DNA of 64,000 bases, from assembly GCF_008329945.1 (NCBI RefSeq), contig NZ_CP035807.1, positions 930,001 through 994,000 of the forward strand, written 5' to 3'. Made by a program: the position numbers and the translations under genes. The notes under the pieces were generated by a model. It worked only from the letters and a program-made list of their open reading frames with translations. It was not told the origin of the DNA and made no database searches. Within the stretch, counting starts at the first letter, position 1, and every line of letters begins with the position of its first letter. Positions 9,342-18,551 of the stretch are shown one piece after another. The DNA comes from Thiospirochaeta perfilievii (GTDB lineage: Bacteria > Spirochaetota > Spirochaetia > DSM-2461).

Positions 9342-10295
9342 ATGAATTTAGCAATTTTAGATGCAGCTACTTTGGGGATGGACCTGGATTTAACCCCATT
9401 TAATAAGTTTGGTGATGTTACCATATATCAATCAACAAGTAACCAAGAGTTAGTAAGTCATGGATACAATGCAGATATATTAATATTAAATAAATTTGTA
9501 TTAGGTGAAGAGGAGTTTAAAAAACTTCCAAATCTAAAACTAGTTTGCCTAACTGCTACTGGATATAATAATATTGATGTAGAGAAGGCTAAAATCTACA
9601 ATATCAGGGTTACCAATGTTGAGGGCTACTCAACAAATTCCGTTGCCCAACACACTTTTAGTATGCTTTTATACCAACTTCAACACCTAAAATATTATGA
9701 TGAATATATTAAGAGTGGAAGCTACCAGGGTTCTAAAACATTTACCCATATAGAGAGAAGTTGGACGGAAATTTCAGGTAAAACTTGGGGTATAATTGGT
9801 CTTGGAAATATAGGCCGCAGTGTAGCTAAAATAGCCAAATCCTTTGGTGCAAATGTAATTTATACATCTACAAGTGGTGTTAAAAGGGAAGAGGAATATA
9901 CAGAGGTAACTTTAAAGGAGCTATTAACAAAGTCAGATATTATATCAATCCATGCACCACTTAATAGCAAAACTGATAACCTAATATCAATTAAAGAGTT
10001 TTTACTTGTTAAAAAGAATTTAATTATATTAAACCTAGGTCGTGGTGGAATAATAAATGAGAAAGCCTTAGCCCATGCTATTGATAATGGACTAATTAGT
10101 GGAGCTTGTATTGATGTTTTAACATCAGAGCCGGTAAAGGATGATAATCCCCTTGTTAATCTAAAAAATAAAGATAAACTTTTTATTACCCCTCATATTG
10201 CCTGGGCAAGTATTGAGGCTAGAAACAGAGTAGTTAGCGAAATATGTGAAAATATTACTTCTTTTTTAAATGGAGAGGAGAGAAACTGGGTTTAA
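9342..10295 (+). CDS. NAD-dependent D-2-hydroxyacid dehydrogenase
   Basis: 317 residues. The Rossmann motif GLGNIGRSVAKIAKSFGA is followed by catalytic Arg in LGRGGIINEKAL, Glu in DVLTSEPVKDDNPL and His in TPHIAWAS, the complete triad of the family. The family reduces 2-keto acids (glycerate, lactate, phosphoglycerate dehydrogenases); the GYSTNSVAQHTFSMLL segment resembles glycerate/hydroxypyruvate-type enzymes. ATG at 9342 is chosen because it follows TAGGAG; a longer reading upstream lies inside the ROK gene. Sits 7 bases after the ROK gene, so likely in its operon. Confidence 0.87.
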   Translation: MNLAILDAATLGMDLDLTPFNKFGDVTIYQSTSNQELVSHGYNADILILNKFVLGEEEFKKLPNLKLVCLTATGYNNIDVEKAKIYNIRVTNVEGYSTNSVAQHTFSMLLYQLQHLKYYDEYIKSGSYQGSKTFTHIERSWTEISGKTWGIIGLGNIGRSVAKIAKSFGANVIYTSTSGVKREEEYTEVTLKELLTKSDIISIHAPLNSKTDNLISIKEFLLVKKNLIILNLGRGGIINEKALAHAIDNGLISGACIDVLTSEPVKDDNPLVNLKNKDKLFITPHIAWASIEARNRVVSEICENITSFLNGEERNWV

Positions 10296-11323
10296 CCCTT
10301 AAAAGACTCTATAAAGTACATATTTGTAAGCCCCTTACCCTTAACTTCTAGAGGTTCTCTTTTATTACAATTAAACGAGTCTTTAACTCTGTTAAAAGTA
10401 TCTTCTGAAATATTTATACACATAGGTTTAGAGTTAGACTCCATTCTAGAGGCTATATTTACAGTATCTCCAAAAATATCATAGATATACTTCTTTTTAC
10501 CTACAATTCCTCCTACGATATCCCCAGAGTGAATACCTATTCTAACTTCCCATTTATATTCTGAACTCTTATTATAATCCTCTATATAATTTATCATTTG
10601 GGTTGCAGCCTTTGAAATTTTATATGCGTGGTTACTAGTATGATTAGGAACTCCACAAATACCTAGATAGGCATCTCCAATGGTCTTTATTCTTTCACAC
10701 CCATTATTTTCCATTATATCATCAAATTTTGTAAACATTGTATTTAACTCACTAATTAAAGTTATTGGATCTAACTCCCCTGAGTATTTTGTAAAATTAA
10801 CAATATCTGAGAACAGAACACTTACATCCTTAAAGTTTTGAGGAAGACTGACACCGGTCTCTTTTAACTCATTTGCAACAGAAAGTGGAAGCACATTTTG
10901 AAGAAGTTTCTCGGACTTCTCCCTTTCAACCTCTATATCCTTTAATGCTGTTCTTAGTTTTAAGTGAGTTGTAACCCTAGCTATAACTTCTTCTTTTTGA
11001 AAGGGTTTAGAGACATAGTCTACAGCCCCTGACTTAAACCCCTTTACCTTATCCTCAATTTGATTAAGGGCAGAGATAAATATTACCGGAATATCCACAG
11101 TTTCAAGATCGTTTTTTAATATAGATATAGTCTCAAAACCATCCATACCAGGCATCTGTATATCTAAAAGAATAAGATCTGGTTTAGCTTTTTTAGCAAT
11201 CTGTATAGCTCTCTCTCCACTCTTTGCCTGAAGAGGATGAAACCCCTGCTGAGTTAGAGTCTCTGTTAGAACCTTTAAATTCTCTTCAACATCATCTACA
11301 ATTAGTATTCTTGACTTTTCCAT
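10292..11323 (-). CDS. Response regulator with class III adenylate cyclase output
   Basis: 343 residues. Receiver domain 1-120 with acidic pocket VDD (10-11) and phospho-acceptor D54 in LLDIQMPGMDG; a short coiled linker; then a class III cyclase domain about 160-340. SDIVNF carries metal Asp 1, GDAYL carries metal Asp 2, and base-selecting residues are Lys in RIKTIGDAYL and Asp in YDIFGDTVNIA, the pattern for ATP rather than GTP. Expected product: cAMP in response to phosphorylation. The hybrid kinase gene ends 3 bases upstream, making it the obvious phospho-donor. Overlaps the convergent dehydrogenase stop by 4 bases. Confidence 0.9.
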   Translation of the reverse strand: MEKSRILIVDDVEENLKVLTETLTQQGFHPLQAKSGERAIQIAKKAKPDLILLDIQMPGMDGFETISILKNDLETVDIPVIFISALNQIEDKVKGFKSGAVDYVSKPFQKEEVIARVTTHLKLRTALKDIEVEREKSEKLLQNVLPLSVANELKETGVSLPQNFKDVSVLFSDIVNFTKYSGELDPITLISELNTMFTKFDDIMENNGCERIKTIGDAYLGICGVPNHTSNHAYKISKAATQMINYIEDYNKSSEYKWEVRIGIHSGDIVGGIVGKKKYIYDIFGDTVNIASRMESNSKPMCINISEDTFNRVKDSFNCNKREPLEVKGKGLTNMYFIESFKG

Positions 11324-11326
11324 AAA

Positions 11327-14110
11327 CTACTCTTTATCCTGTTTTTTTATTTTTTCTATTAGTGTTATTAAGCTATCATCATCAAAGTTATTTGTAAAAA
11401 ACTCTACAATATTAACAAAATCCAATAGAGCTTCACTCCCCTTTAAGGTTTCTAATACACCCTTAATAGCAACAAAATCATTTATTAATATATAGTCGTC
11501 TAACTTTTCAATTATATCACCGGTTAGCTCTCGACTAATAGTTTTTATATCTAAATTATCTATAGAGATCTCTTCTTTCTGCTCTTTAGCAGTTTTCTCA
11601 TAGGTAAATTGAATATGGCTATTTTGACTGATTAAATTAAAGAGAGAACTTAACTTAAAGGGTTTTGCAATAAATCCATCAAAGCCTGAGGCTAAAATAC
11701 TCTTCTCATCATGCTTAAAAGCACTGGCTGTTAGGGCAAAAACAGGGATGTGTTTAATTAAATCATCAGCCTTCATAAGTTTTACAGATTCATAACCATC
11801 CATAACAGGCATTTTTATATCCATAAATACTAACTCAGGTTTAAACTCTCTAACTCTCTCTAAGGCATCTTTACCATTAACAGCCTCTATAGTAACAAAA
11901 CCTACCCTCTCTAACATCTCTTTTAATATTAGTCTGTTATTTATTTTATCATCTACAATAATTACTGTAGGATGCCTGTCTCCTTCAATACCAATAACAG
12001 TTCCAATATCTTCCTCAACATTATCAGCCTTAGCTGCATATTCAAAATCAATAGAGAAGGAGAAGTTACTTCCAACACCCTCTTTACTCTCAATTTCTAG
12101 TTTCCCACCTAACATCTGAATAAAACTGTTTGTTATAGCTAACCCTAAACCTGTTCCTCCCTCATTATCTGTAATACTAGACTGGGTAAATGGCTGAAGA
12201 ATAGACTCAATCTCACTCTCGGGGATTCCCTTTCCTGTATCATTTATTGAAAATCGTAGCTTTCCAGACTGAATACCTACAACTATGGAGATGCCCCCAT
12301 CATTGGTAAATTTAATAGCATTACCTAAAATGTTTATTAAAATTTGTCTCAACTTTCCTAAATCACTCTTTAGATAAACAGGAAGAGGATCTACATACTC
12401 TACATAAAGTGCTAGCCCCTTATTTTTACACCGTAAATCAAACATCTCTTTTAAGTCTTGGGTAAACTCTTTTAAATTAAAGACAGACTCGTGTAGTTCT
12501 ATTTTCCCTGCCTCTATTTTTGAGATATCTAAAATATCATTTATTAATCCTAAAAGATGTTCTCCACTTCTTGATATAATATTTAATTTTTCAACCTGGT
12601 TATCTGTTAAATTCCTATCACTATTTAGTAGCTGTGTAAATCCTAAGACTGCATTAAGAGGGGTTCTAAGTTCATGGCTCATATTTGCTAAAAATTCACT
12701 TTTAAGCCTATTAGCCCTCTCTGCAGCCTTTCTTGCATCTTGCAGACTCTGTTCAAATAGAATTTGTTTGGAAATATCCCTTATTATGGCAGTATGAATT
12801 GTTCCATCGGGAGTAGAACTTTTACTAAAGTTTGCTTCAAAATCAATACTAACTCCCCCCTTTGTTCTTCCTCTATATCTTTTTAACCTGTTTTTACTAT
12901 CTGTAATATCCTTTACAAATCGTTTGTTATCTGTCCCACAGGTTTTACAAAACTCCTCTTCCTGGTCAAATAAGGATGAAAAAGAGCTTCCATTTATCTC
13001 TTCCCTACTCCAACCAAAGAGTTTCTCGGCTGCTGGATTAAATATAAAAATATGTCCATCATCATTAAAGGAGATAATTGGATCTGCTGCGTTATCAATT
13101 ACAGTGTGTAAACGCTCCCTACTGTTCTCTAACTCGGACTGTTGCTTAACTATTAATTTATTAATATTACCATATATTTTACTAAACTCATTATTATCAA
13201 CAATTTCAATCTGAGCTGTGTTTGATGCGTTACTAGATGTTAACTTTTCCAGTCTACCCTCAACTGTTTCTAGGGGATTTTTTATCTGATTCTTTAATAA
13301 AACCAAAATTCTAAATGATAAAAAGAGATAAAAGAATATTTTTAATCCTATAACATCTAATATATCTTCAATCTCTTTATGGCTACGTCCACTCTTAGAT
13401 AGTAACATCTCAGGAGACATATCCATCTTAGCCCCTACCCTAGGTATAAATAGATCCTGAAGGTTACCTGAAAAAACAGAGTAAAAATCTGATGCTATAG
13501 TAAATACCTGGAAACCTAAAAAAGTTATTAAAAGTATTACAACATAACTCATCTGTTTATAATAGGATCTAAATTTTGGTTCTAATGTAGGAGGATCTAT
13601 CATTAAAGCACTTTTAATTGGGAAATAGATGTTTTCTAGGCTCATATTTATAAATATGGATGTAAAGAGACCGGTAATAATACCTTCTAACATATTATAA
13701 AAAGTGGGAAGAAGATCTTGATAATTATTGTAATACTCAAATGAGGAGTAGACAGTGCCTAAAACAAAGGCAACAACACTCATAAGTGTTATTTTTTTTC
13801 CTAGACTATTAAAAATAGAGATAACCCTATTCTTTTCATCCATACTTACTGGAATATTCCTATTAAATTTCTGCCAAAAATGGAATATTGGAAATAGAAG
13901 ATGCATTATCATAAAGTTAAAAAAAAGTATTAAAAGTAGTGGAAATATAGAATTAGGAAAATCTACTACTGAATAGAAACTATTAAAAAAGGCATCCTTT
14001 AATGTTTTACCTTTAAAGGATATTAAAAATAGGACAAAAAATGGAACAAGAATTGTCACCATTAGAGTTTTTCTTAAAAGTTTTTTCCCACACTTATCCA
14101 TTAAAACCAC
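11327..14110 (-). CDS. Membrane hybrid sensor histidine kinase (PAS, HisKA, HATPase, REC)
   Basis: 927 residues. Several membrane segments fill the first 270 residues (TLMVTILVPFFVLFLISF; FPLLLILFFNFMIMHLLF; others about 110, 190 and 255). Then PAS about 335-455, whose inserted EEEFCKTCG carries a Cys pair; HisKA with SHELRTPLNAVLGF (His about 477); HATPase with NILGNAIKFT, DTGKGI and GGTGLGLAI; and a receiver about 718-840 with MDIKMPVMDG (Asp about 763). The last 90 residues are a poorly conserved tail that could be a divergent Hpt or docking part. Start could be the ATG three codons in. Partner of the downstream cyclase response regulator. Confidence 0.9.
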   Translation of the reverse strand: MVLMDKCGKKLLRKTLMVTILVPFFVLFLISFKGKTLKDAFFNSFYSVVDFPNSIFPLLLILFFNFMIMHLLFPIFHFWQKFNRNIPVSMDEKNRVISIFNSLGKKITLMSVVAFVLGTVYSSFEYYNNYQDLLPTFYNMLEGIITGLFTSIFINMSLENIYFPIKSALMIDPPTLEPKFRSYYKQMSYVVILLITFLGFQVFTIASDFYSVFSGNLQDLFIPRVGAKMDMSPEMLLSKSGRSHKEIEDILDVIGLKIFFYLFLSFRILVLLKNQIKNPLETVEGRLEKLTSSNASNTAQIEIVDNNEFSKIYGNINKLIVKQQSELENSRERLHTVIDNAADPIISFNDDGHIFIFNPAAEKLFGWSREEINGSSFSSLFDQEEEFCKTCGTDNKRFVKDITDSKNRLKRYRGRTKGGVSIDFEANFSKSSTPDGTIHTAIIRDISKQILFEQSLQDARKAAERANRLKSEFLANMSHELRTPLNAVLGFTQLLNSDRNLTDNQVEKLNIISRSGEHLLGLINDILDISKIEAGKIELHESVFNLKEFTQDLKEMFDLRCKNKGLALYVEYVDPLPVYLKSDLGKLRQILINILGNAIKFTNDGGISIVVGIQSGKLRFSINDTGKGIPESEIESILQPFTQSSITDNEGGTGLGLAITNSFIQMLGGKLEIESKEGVGSNFSFSIDFEYAAKADNVEEDIGTVIGIEGDRHPTVIIVDDKINNRLILKEMLERVGFVTIEAVNGKDALERVREFKPELVFMDIKMPVMDGYESVKLMKADDLIKHIPVFALTASAFKHDEKSILASGFDGFIAKPFKLSSLFNLISQNSHIQFTYEKTAKEQKEEISIDNLDIKTISRELTGDIIEKLDDYILINDFVAIKGVLETLKGSEALLDFVNIVEFFTNNFDDDSLITLIEKIKKQDKE

Positions 14111-14184
14111 CTATACTATAAAATGTAACTTATATAAAATATAATACCTTTTTATATTAATACGTGCAAATATGGAGATTTTAT

Positions 14185-15558
14185 TTGAAAAAGATTGTTG
14201 TTAAATTTGGGGGATCAAACTTAAAGACCCCAGAAGATATTAAAAATATTATTAAAGTAGTTAAATCCTACAACAGACCCTTGGTTATAGTAGTTTCAGC
14301 TTTTTTTGGGGTTACAAACTATCTAATAGATGGGATTTCTAAGGTTCAAACTTCTATAAACCATATAGATGAGATAAACAGTTTTATTAAAGGAATTAAA
14401 AAAGAGGCTATTAATCAACATATAGAAAAAAAAATTCTACAAGATGAGGTTTTTACAAAAATAGAGGAACGGCTTCTGGAACTTGAGAACTGCCTAAGGG
14501 GTATTCACTATATTGGAGATGTTCCAGACTTTGTAGAAGATAAAGTTCTAAGTTTTGGAGAGAAGTTATCCTCCCTACTCTTAACAGCTATTTTTAAACA
14601 TAACGGAATAGATGCAGAAGAGAGACTTCCTGAAGATATGGGTTTTACTACCTTTGGAACATTTAGGAACGCTTCAATTGATTATGAAGTATCTATGGAG
14701 GGGGTTAATAGTGCCCTTAAAGAGGATAAGGTTTATATTGTTCCCGGCTTCTATGGAATCTCCCCAAAGGGAAGAATAACCCTATTAGGTAGAGGAGGTA
14801 GTGACTACTCAGCCGCAAGTTTTGCAAACTTAATAGATGCCGAATCCCTTGATATATGGAAGGATGTTGATGGCTATTTAAGTTCTGACCCTAAACTAAT
14901 AGAGAAGCCTGTTAAAATAAAAAATCTATCATATAGGGAGGCTGCAGAGCTCTCCTACTTTGGGGCTAAGATTCTTCACCCTAGAACAGTTGAGCCACTA
15001 ATGAAGAAGTCTATTCCAATACGTATTTTTAATATAACAAAGGAGAATCCAACACTTATACCCCTTTCAATAATAAGTCATGAGGAGAAGATTCTAGACT
15101 CTGTGATAAAGAGTGTAACATATAGTGATAACTTCTCAGTTTTAAAACTAAATGGTCCTGGTGTGGGAAATAAGCCTGGAATTCTAGGAAGAGTTACAAC
15201 ACTATTAGATGATCACGATATTAATATCTTATCAGTAGTTACTTCTGGTACATCTATAAACATATACTTAGAAGATATCGATTTAAAAGAAGCGACTCTA
15301 TTAGTTGAGAAAGCTAACTTTCACACTATAACCAATATAAAACCTATGGATGACCTATCTATTGTGGCTATAGTGGGAGAGGGAATTCTACAACATCACG
15401 GTCTTGTTTATAAAATGTTATCCTCAATGAACAAAGAGGGGATTAATGCAAAAATTATATCTGGAGGCGCATCTGAAGTAGCAGCGTATGTTGTTATAGA
15501 GACTAAATTTAGAAATAAAACAATTAAAGTCATTCATGATGGATTTTTTTATAAATGA
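14185..15558 (+). CDS. lysC: Aspartate kinase
   Basis: 457 residues from TTG 14185. First step of the Asp-derived amino acids (Lys, Thr, Met): phosphorylates aspartate. Signature KFGGSNLKTPEDI, then VVSAFFGVTNYL, FGEKLSSLLL, GRGGSDYSAASFANLI and DVDGYLSSDP; the regulatory ACT pair begins about residue 300 (GKPGILGRVTTLLDDHDINI-type strand pattern). Start choice: TTG 14185 follows GGAGA with 6 bases between, and the product begins MKKIVVKFGG; an upstream GTG at 14164 has no RBS. No homoserine dehydrogenase fusion. Overlaps the next gene by ATGA. Confidence 0.87.
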   Translation: MKKIVVKFGGSNLKTPEDIKNIIKVVKSYNRPLVIVVSAFFGVTNYLIDGISKVQTSINHIDEINSFIKGIKKEAINQHIEKKILQDEVFTKIEERLLELENCLRGIHYIGDVPDFVEDKVLSFGEKLSSLLLTAIFKHNGIDAEERLPEDMGFTTFGTFRNASIDYEVSMEGVNSALKEDKVYIVPGFYGISPKGRITLLGRGGSDYSAASFANLIDAESLDIWKDVDGYLSSDPKLIEKPVKIKNLSYREAAELSYFGAKILHPRTVEPLMKKSIPIRIFNITKENPTLIPLSIISHEEKILDSVIKSVTYSDNFSVLKLNGPGVGNKPGILGRVTTLLDDHDINILSVVTSGTSINIYLEDIDLKEATLLVEKANFHTITNIKPMDDLSIVAIVGEGILQHHGLVYKMLSSMNKEGINAKIISGGASEVAAYVVIETKFRNKTIKVIHDGFFYK

Positions 15559-17090
15559 TTATAACCTCTATCAATCTTAGTATAATATTAATACTCCTTG
15601 GCATAACCACACTATCCCTCTCTATATGGGCTTTTAACAAAAGAGAGTTACACTCAGCTCTAGAGTTCTCTCTTTTTATGTTTAGTGTAGCTATCTACGC
15701 CTTTGGGTACGCTTTAGAAATTTCTAGGACTGATATAGAAGGAATATTAAAGGCGATAAAATTTGAGTATACAGGAATTCCATATATATCCTATTTTGCA
15801 GTTCTATTCTCATATAGGTATACATCTGGTAAACCACTAAATAGATTATTAACTATTATTATGTTAATTATTCCTGTGACCTCAACTCTTTTAGCATATA
15901 CTGTGGAGTATCACACACTTTTATACATAAACCCCCATGTGGATATGACTGGGTTCTTTCCAACATTGGATTTTGAAAAGGGGATATTCTATATAATTAG
16001 AATTATATACCAGCAATTAATATCTCTAATCTGTATTATCTACTTAATATTTAATCTAAATAAGGTTTCAAAAGTAAAAAGATTACAGCTATGGGCCCTA
16101 ATTATGGCTCAACTTATACCCTGGATAATCCTTATATTCTATGTGTGTGGTTTTATACCAGGGAATATTGATATAAACCCATTCTCTTCATTTGTAGTAG
16201 GAATTATCTTTAGTATAGCAATACTAAAACTAAAACTATTTAAATTAATACCCTATGGAAGGGATATAGCAATTGATTCTGTAGATGAAGCCTTTATTTT
16301 AATTGATAAAAAAAGAGTAGTATTAGATTTTAATAGTGCAGCAACGTCCCTTGAATTCATTAATTTAGAGAAGGGATATAAACTCCCAACTTTTAATATA
16401 TTTTCTAAACATCTTCATAAAGCTATTGATGATAGTCTATCAAATTTTGACTTCTCCTATACCTCAAACTCTATGGATATTTTTTATTATAAAGTAAATA
16501 TTTACAATTTCAAATCCACTTTTAATAGGGATATAGGAAGAGTTATACTTATAAATAACGTAACTGATATTAAAAAACTTATGAAAGAGTTGGAACATAG
16601 GGCAAGTTATGACTATCTAACTAGACTTAATAATAGAAGATCCATTATGGAGCTTGGATCTAGGGAAGTGTCTATCTGTTATAGAAGTAAAAAACCCCTT
16701 AGTTTTATAATGGTTGATATAGATAGATTTAAAGATATAAATGATACCTATGGCCATAAAATTGGTGATCAGATATTAATACTGGTATCAAAGAGTCTAA
16801 AGGAGAACCTAAGAGATATTGATATTATTGGAAGGTATGGGGGAGAAGAGTTTTTAATTATATGTCCAAATACCACAGAAGATGAAGGTTTTAATACAGC
16901 GGAAAGGTTAAGAGAGTCAATTGATAATTTAAATATTAAAATAGAAGATAATTTAATAAATACTACAATCAGTTTAGGACTATATACTTACAACGTAGAT
17001 AATGAAGAGAGACTAGAGAAACTAATAGATCGTAGTGATAAAGCCCTTTATAGGGCTAAAAATAGTGGAAGAAATAGGGTTTCTAAATAG
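15555..17090 (+). CDS. Membrane diguanylate cyclase (7TM sensor, PAS-like, GGDEF)
   Basis: 511 residues. The N-terminal 225 hold seven membrane segments with the pattern of the histidine-kinase-type 7TM sensor (FSLFMFSVAIYAFGYALE; EYTGIPYISYFAVLFSYRY), followed by a short PAS-like stretch (DEAFILIDKKRVVLDFN) and a GGDEF domain about 345-510. The active site is intact as RYGGEEF (about 427), with DIDRFKDINDTYGH before it. Product: c-di-GMP from two GTP. Coupled by a 4-base overlap to aspartokinase, an unusual partner with no obvious functional link. Confidence 0.9.
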   Translation: MIITSINLSIILILLGITTLSLSIWAFNKRELHSALEFSLFMFSVAIYAFGYALEISRTDIEGILKAIKFEYTGIPYISYFAVLFSYRYTSGKPLNRLLTIIMLIIPVTSTLLAYTVEYHTLLYINPHVDMTGFFPTLDFEKGIFYIIRIIYQQLISLICIIYLIFNLNKVSKVKRLQLWALIMAQLIPWIILIFYVCGFIPGNIDINPFSSFVVGIIFSIAILKLKLFKLIPYGRDIAIDSVDEAFILIDKKRVVLDFNSAATSLEFINLEKGYKLPTFNIFSKHLHKAIDDSLSNFDFSYTSNSMDIFYYKVNIYNFKSTFNRDIGRVILINNVTDIKKLMKELEHRASYDYLTRLNNRRSIMELGSREVSICYRSKKPLSFIMVDIDRFKDINDTYGHKIGDQILILVSKSLKENLRDIDIIGRYGGEEFLIICPNTTEDEGFNTAERLRESIDNLNIKIEDNLINTTISLGLYTYNVDNEERLEKLIDRSDKALYRAKNSGRNRVSK

Positions 17091-17093
17091 AGT

Positions 17094-17837
17094 CTACCCT
17101 CTTTTTCTCCAAGTTGTTGACATTAGACATATCTCTTTATCAGTTTTTTTATTTACAAAGGAGTGTAATGCTTTAAAACCATTAAAAGAGGTTTTTAAGG
17201 ATAAGTTATCCCCTAAAATACTCTCTCCTCTATATGAAATATTTACAAGCTCTAGCTCCATATCATCTATGTAATTATCGTCTAAATAGGTAAACAACCA
17301 TTTTAAGTATCTAATATTACTTACATGATTATTTATATCTAAGTCACTTTTATTAACAGTAATTTCTGAGACACTATTATAATCACCAATAAGTTTATCA
17401 AATTTACCAGGTATTATATCAGTAAAAACATGGTTATCTTCTTCAAGTTTTATATTATTATTTAGGGATTCAAGTTTAATAGGTCTTCTTGAGTCAATAT
17501 CTAAAAGAGCCCAAATACTACTTCCTTCTATAACACTTAAATTATCCTCATTAAAAAGCTGATAATCTCTTAAAGCTTTAAATCCTTTAAAACTCTTAGT
17601 CCATGTATCTATTTTAACATTGGTAGGCCATGTTGGATACTCATTAAACTTAAGTGCTATTCCTGTTAAGACCCATGTTAAGTTTTTCTCTCTTATTAAT
17701 GTTGGGGAATCTAAACTATATTGAAGGCAATCTCTTCCTGCACTCTCTTGAAAAAGATCTAATACTGAAGAAGCCTCTAACTTTAAATATTTATCACAAT
17801 CTGATGTCCTAACTTTTAACTCTTCTCTATGGGCCAT
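17094..17837 (-). CDS. Acyl-ACP thioesterase
   Basis: 247 residues, the bacterial FatA/FatB-like size with two hotdog domains. The first hotdog includes the conserved LTWVLTGIALKF and TWTKSFKGFKALRDY, the second the catalytic SDLDINNHVSNIRYLKW (Asp, Asn and His of the plant-type thioesterase). It releases fatty acids from acyl-ACP, setting chain length or making free fatty acids. RBS AAGGAT precedes ATG. 3' end is 3 bases from the convergent diguanylate cyclase stop. Same strand as the SRAP gene, which ends 10 bases upstream. Confidence 0.87.
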   Translation of the reverse strand: MAHREELKVRTSDCDKYLKLEASSVLDLFQESAGRDCLQYSLDSPTLIREKNLTWVLTGIALKFNEYPTWPTNVKIDTWTKSFKGFKALRDYQLFNEDNLSVIEGSSIWALLDIDSRRPIKLESLNNNIKLEEDNHVFTDIIPGKFDKLIGDYNSVSEITVNKSDLDINNHVSNIRYLKWLFTYLDDNYIDDMELELVNISYRGESILGDNLSLKTSFNGFKALHSFVNKKTDKEICLMSTTWRKRG

Positions 17838-17847
17838 TTAATATCCT

Positions 17848-18471
17848 TTAGTTTGGTGATTTCTCTATAGCTTTTAAATCATCATATTTAGGTTTTATTT
17901 TTTTAATTACCTCCCCATATGGTATATTAGAATCTAACCAGATGTCTATATCACTCCCATCAACAAAAAAGGGCATCCTCTGTTTACTATTGTGTACTTC
18001 AGCCATTATACCCTGTGCATCTGTTGTTATTAATGAGAATGTATTCACCCCACCCCATGGGGATAGCAGACCAAGGGCTAAAAGTGGTTTCCCCTGGTTA
18101 TGGGAGATATAAAATGGAGTTTTACTACTACCCTCATCCTTCCACTCATAAAAGCCATCAAATATTATTAAAATTCTCCCATGTTCAACAGACCCTTTAA
18201 ATGATGGTTTCTCCCTTAGAGTTTCAATCCTTGCATTTAATGTATATTTAACTATCTCTTCAGATTTTTTACACTCCCTAACCCAGCTAGGAATAAGACC
18301 CCATTTCCCAAGGCTAAGTACCCTATTTTCAAGAATTATTGGTAAAAATGGATGGGTGAAGGCTACCTTATACTCCCCATACCCTACATATTTAAAATCA
18401 TTACTAACCCTTAGATTATACTCCTTTTGAGCAACCTCTAGAGGGGTCATTATTGTTGCATTAAAACACAT
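17848..18471 (-). CDS. SRAP-domain abasic-site crosslinking protein (YedK/HMCES family)
   Basis: 207 residues. The family shields abasic sites in single-stranded DNA by a thiazolidine crosslink through the N-terminal Cys exposed after Met removal. This fixes the start: ATG 18471 gives MCFNATIM with Cys at 2 and has AGAGGT seven bases upstream; a 20-residue-longer reading would bury the Cys. Other motifs: NARIETL, FDGFYEWKDEG (catalytic Glu region), FSLITTDAQ and VHNSKQRMPFF (active-site His). Divergent from the DNA polymerase IV gene, a sensible DNA-damage pairing. Confidence 0.9.
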   Translation of the reverse strand: MCFNATIMTPLEVAQKEYNLRVSNDFKYVGYGEYKVAFTHPFLPIILENRVLSLGKWGLIPSWVRECKKSEEIVKYTLNARIETLREKPSFKGSVEHGRILIIFDGFYEWKDEGSSKTPFYISHNQGKPLLALGLLSPWGGVNTFSLITTDAQGIMAEVHNSKQRMPFFVDGSDIDIWLDSNIPYGEVIKKIKPKYDDLKAIEKSPN

Positions 18472-18516
18472 ATTTATACCTCTATTAATTTTAACTTTAA
18501 AAACACTACTAATCAA

Positions 18517-18545
18517 TGTACAAAACAACATAATATTTGTATAGT
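18517..18545 (+). promoter_or_regulatory. dinB promoter with overlapping inverted repeat (candidate damage-response operator)
   Basis: TGTACA (18517-18522), 17-base spacer, TATAGT (18540-18545), then only 6 bases to the ATG at 18552. The half-sites TGTACAAA (18517-18524) and TTTGTATA (18536-18543) form an inverted repeat with one mismatch and an 11-base spacer covering both promoter boxes, the position expected for a repressor site. Confidence 0.4.
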
Positions 18546-18551
18546 GGTTTT

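Noticed and set aside
10289-10299. GGGTTTAACCC palindrome at the convergent ends of the dehydrogenase and cyclase genes
   Set aside because: Short, inside both coding ends, no T-run; likely chance.
14164-14184. GTG start for aspartokinase at 14164
   Set aside because: No Shine-Dalgarno; adds seven residues before the conserved MKKIVVKFGG; TTG 14185 has GGAGA at proper distance.
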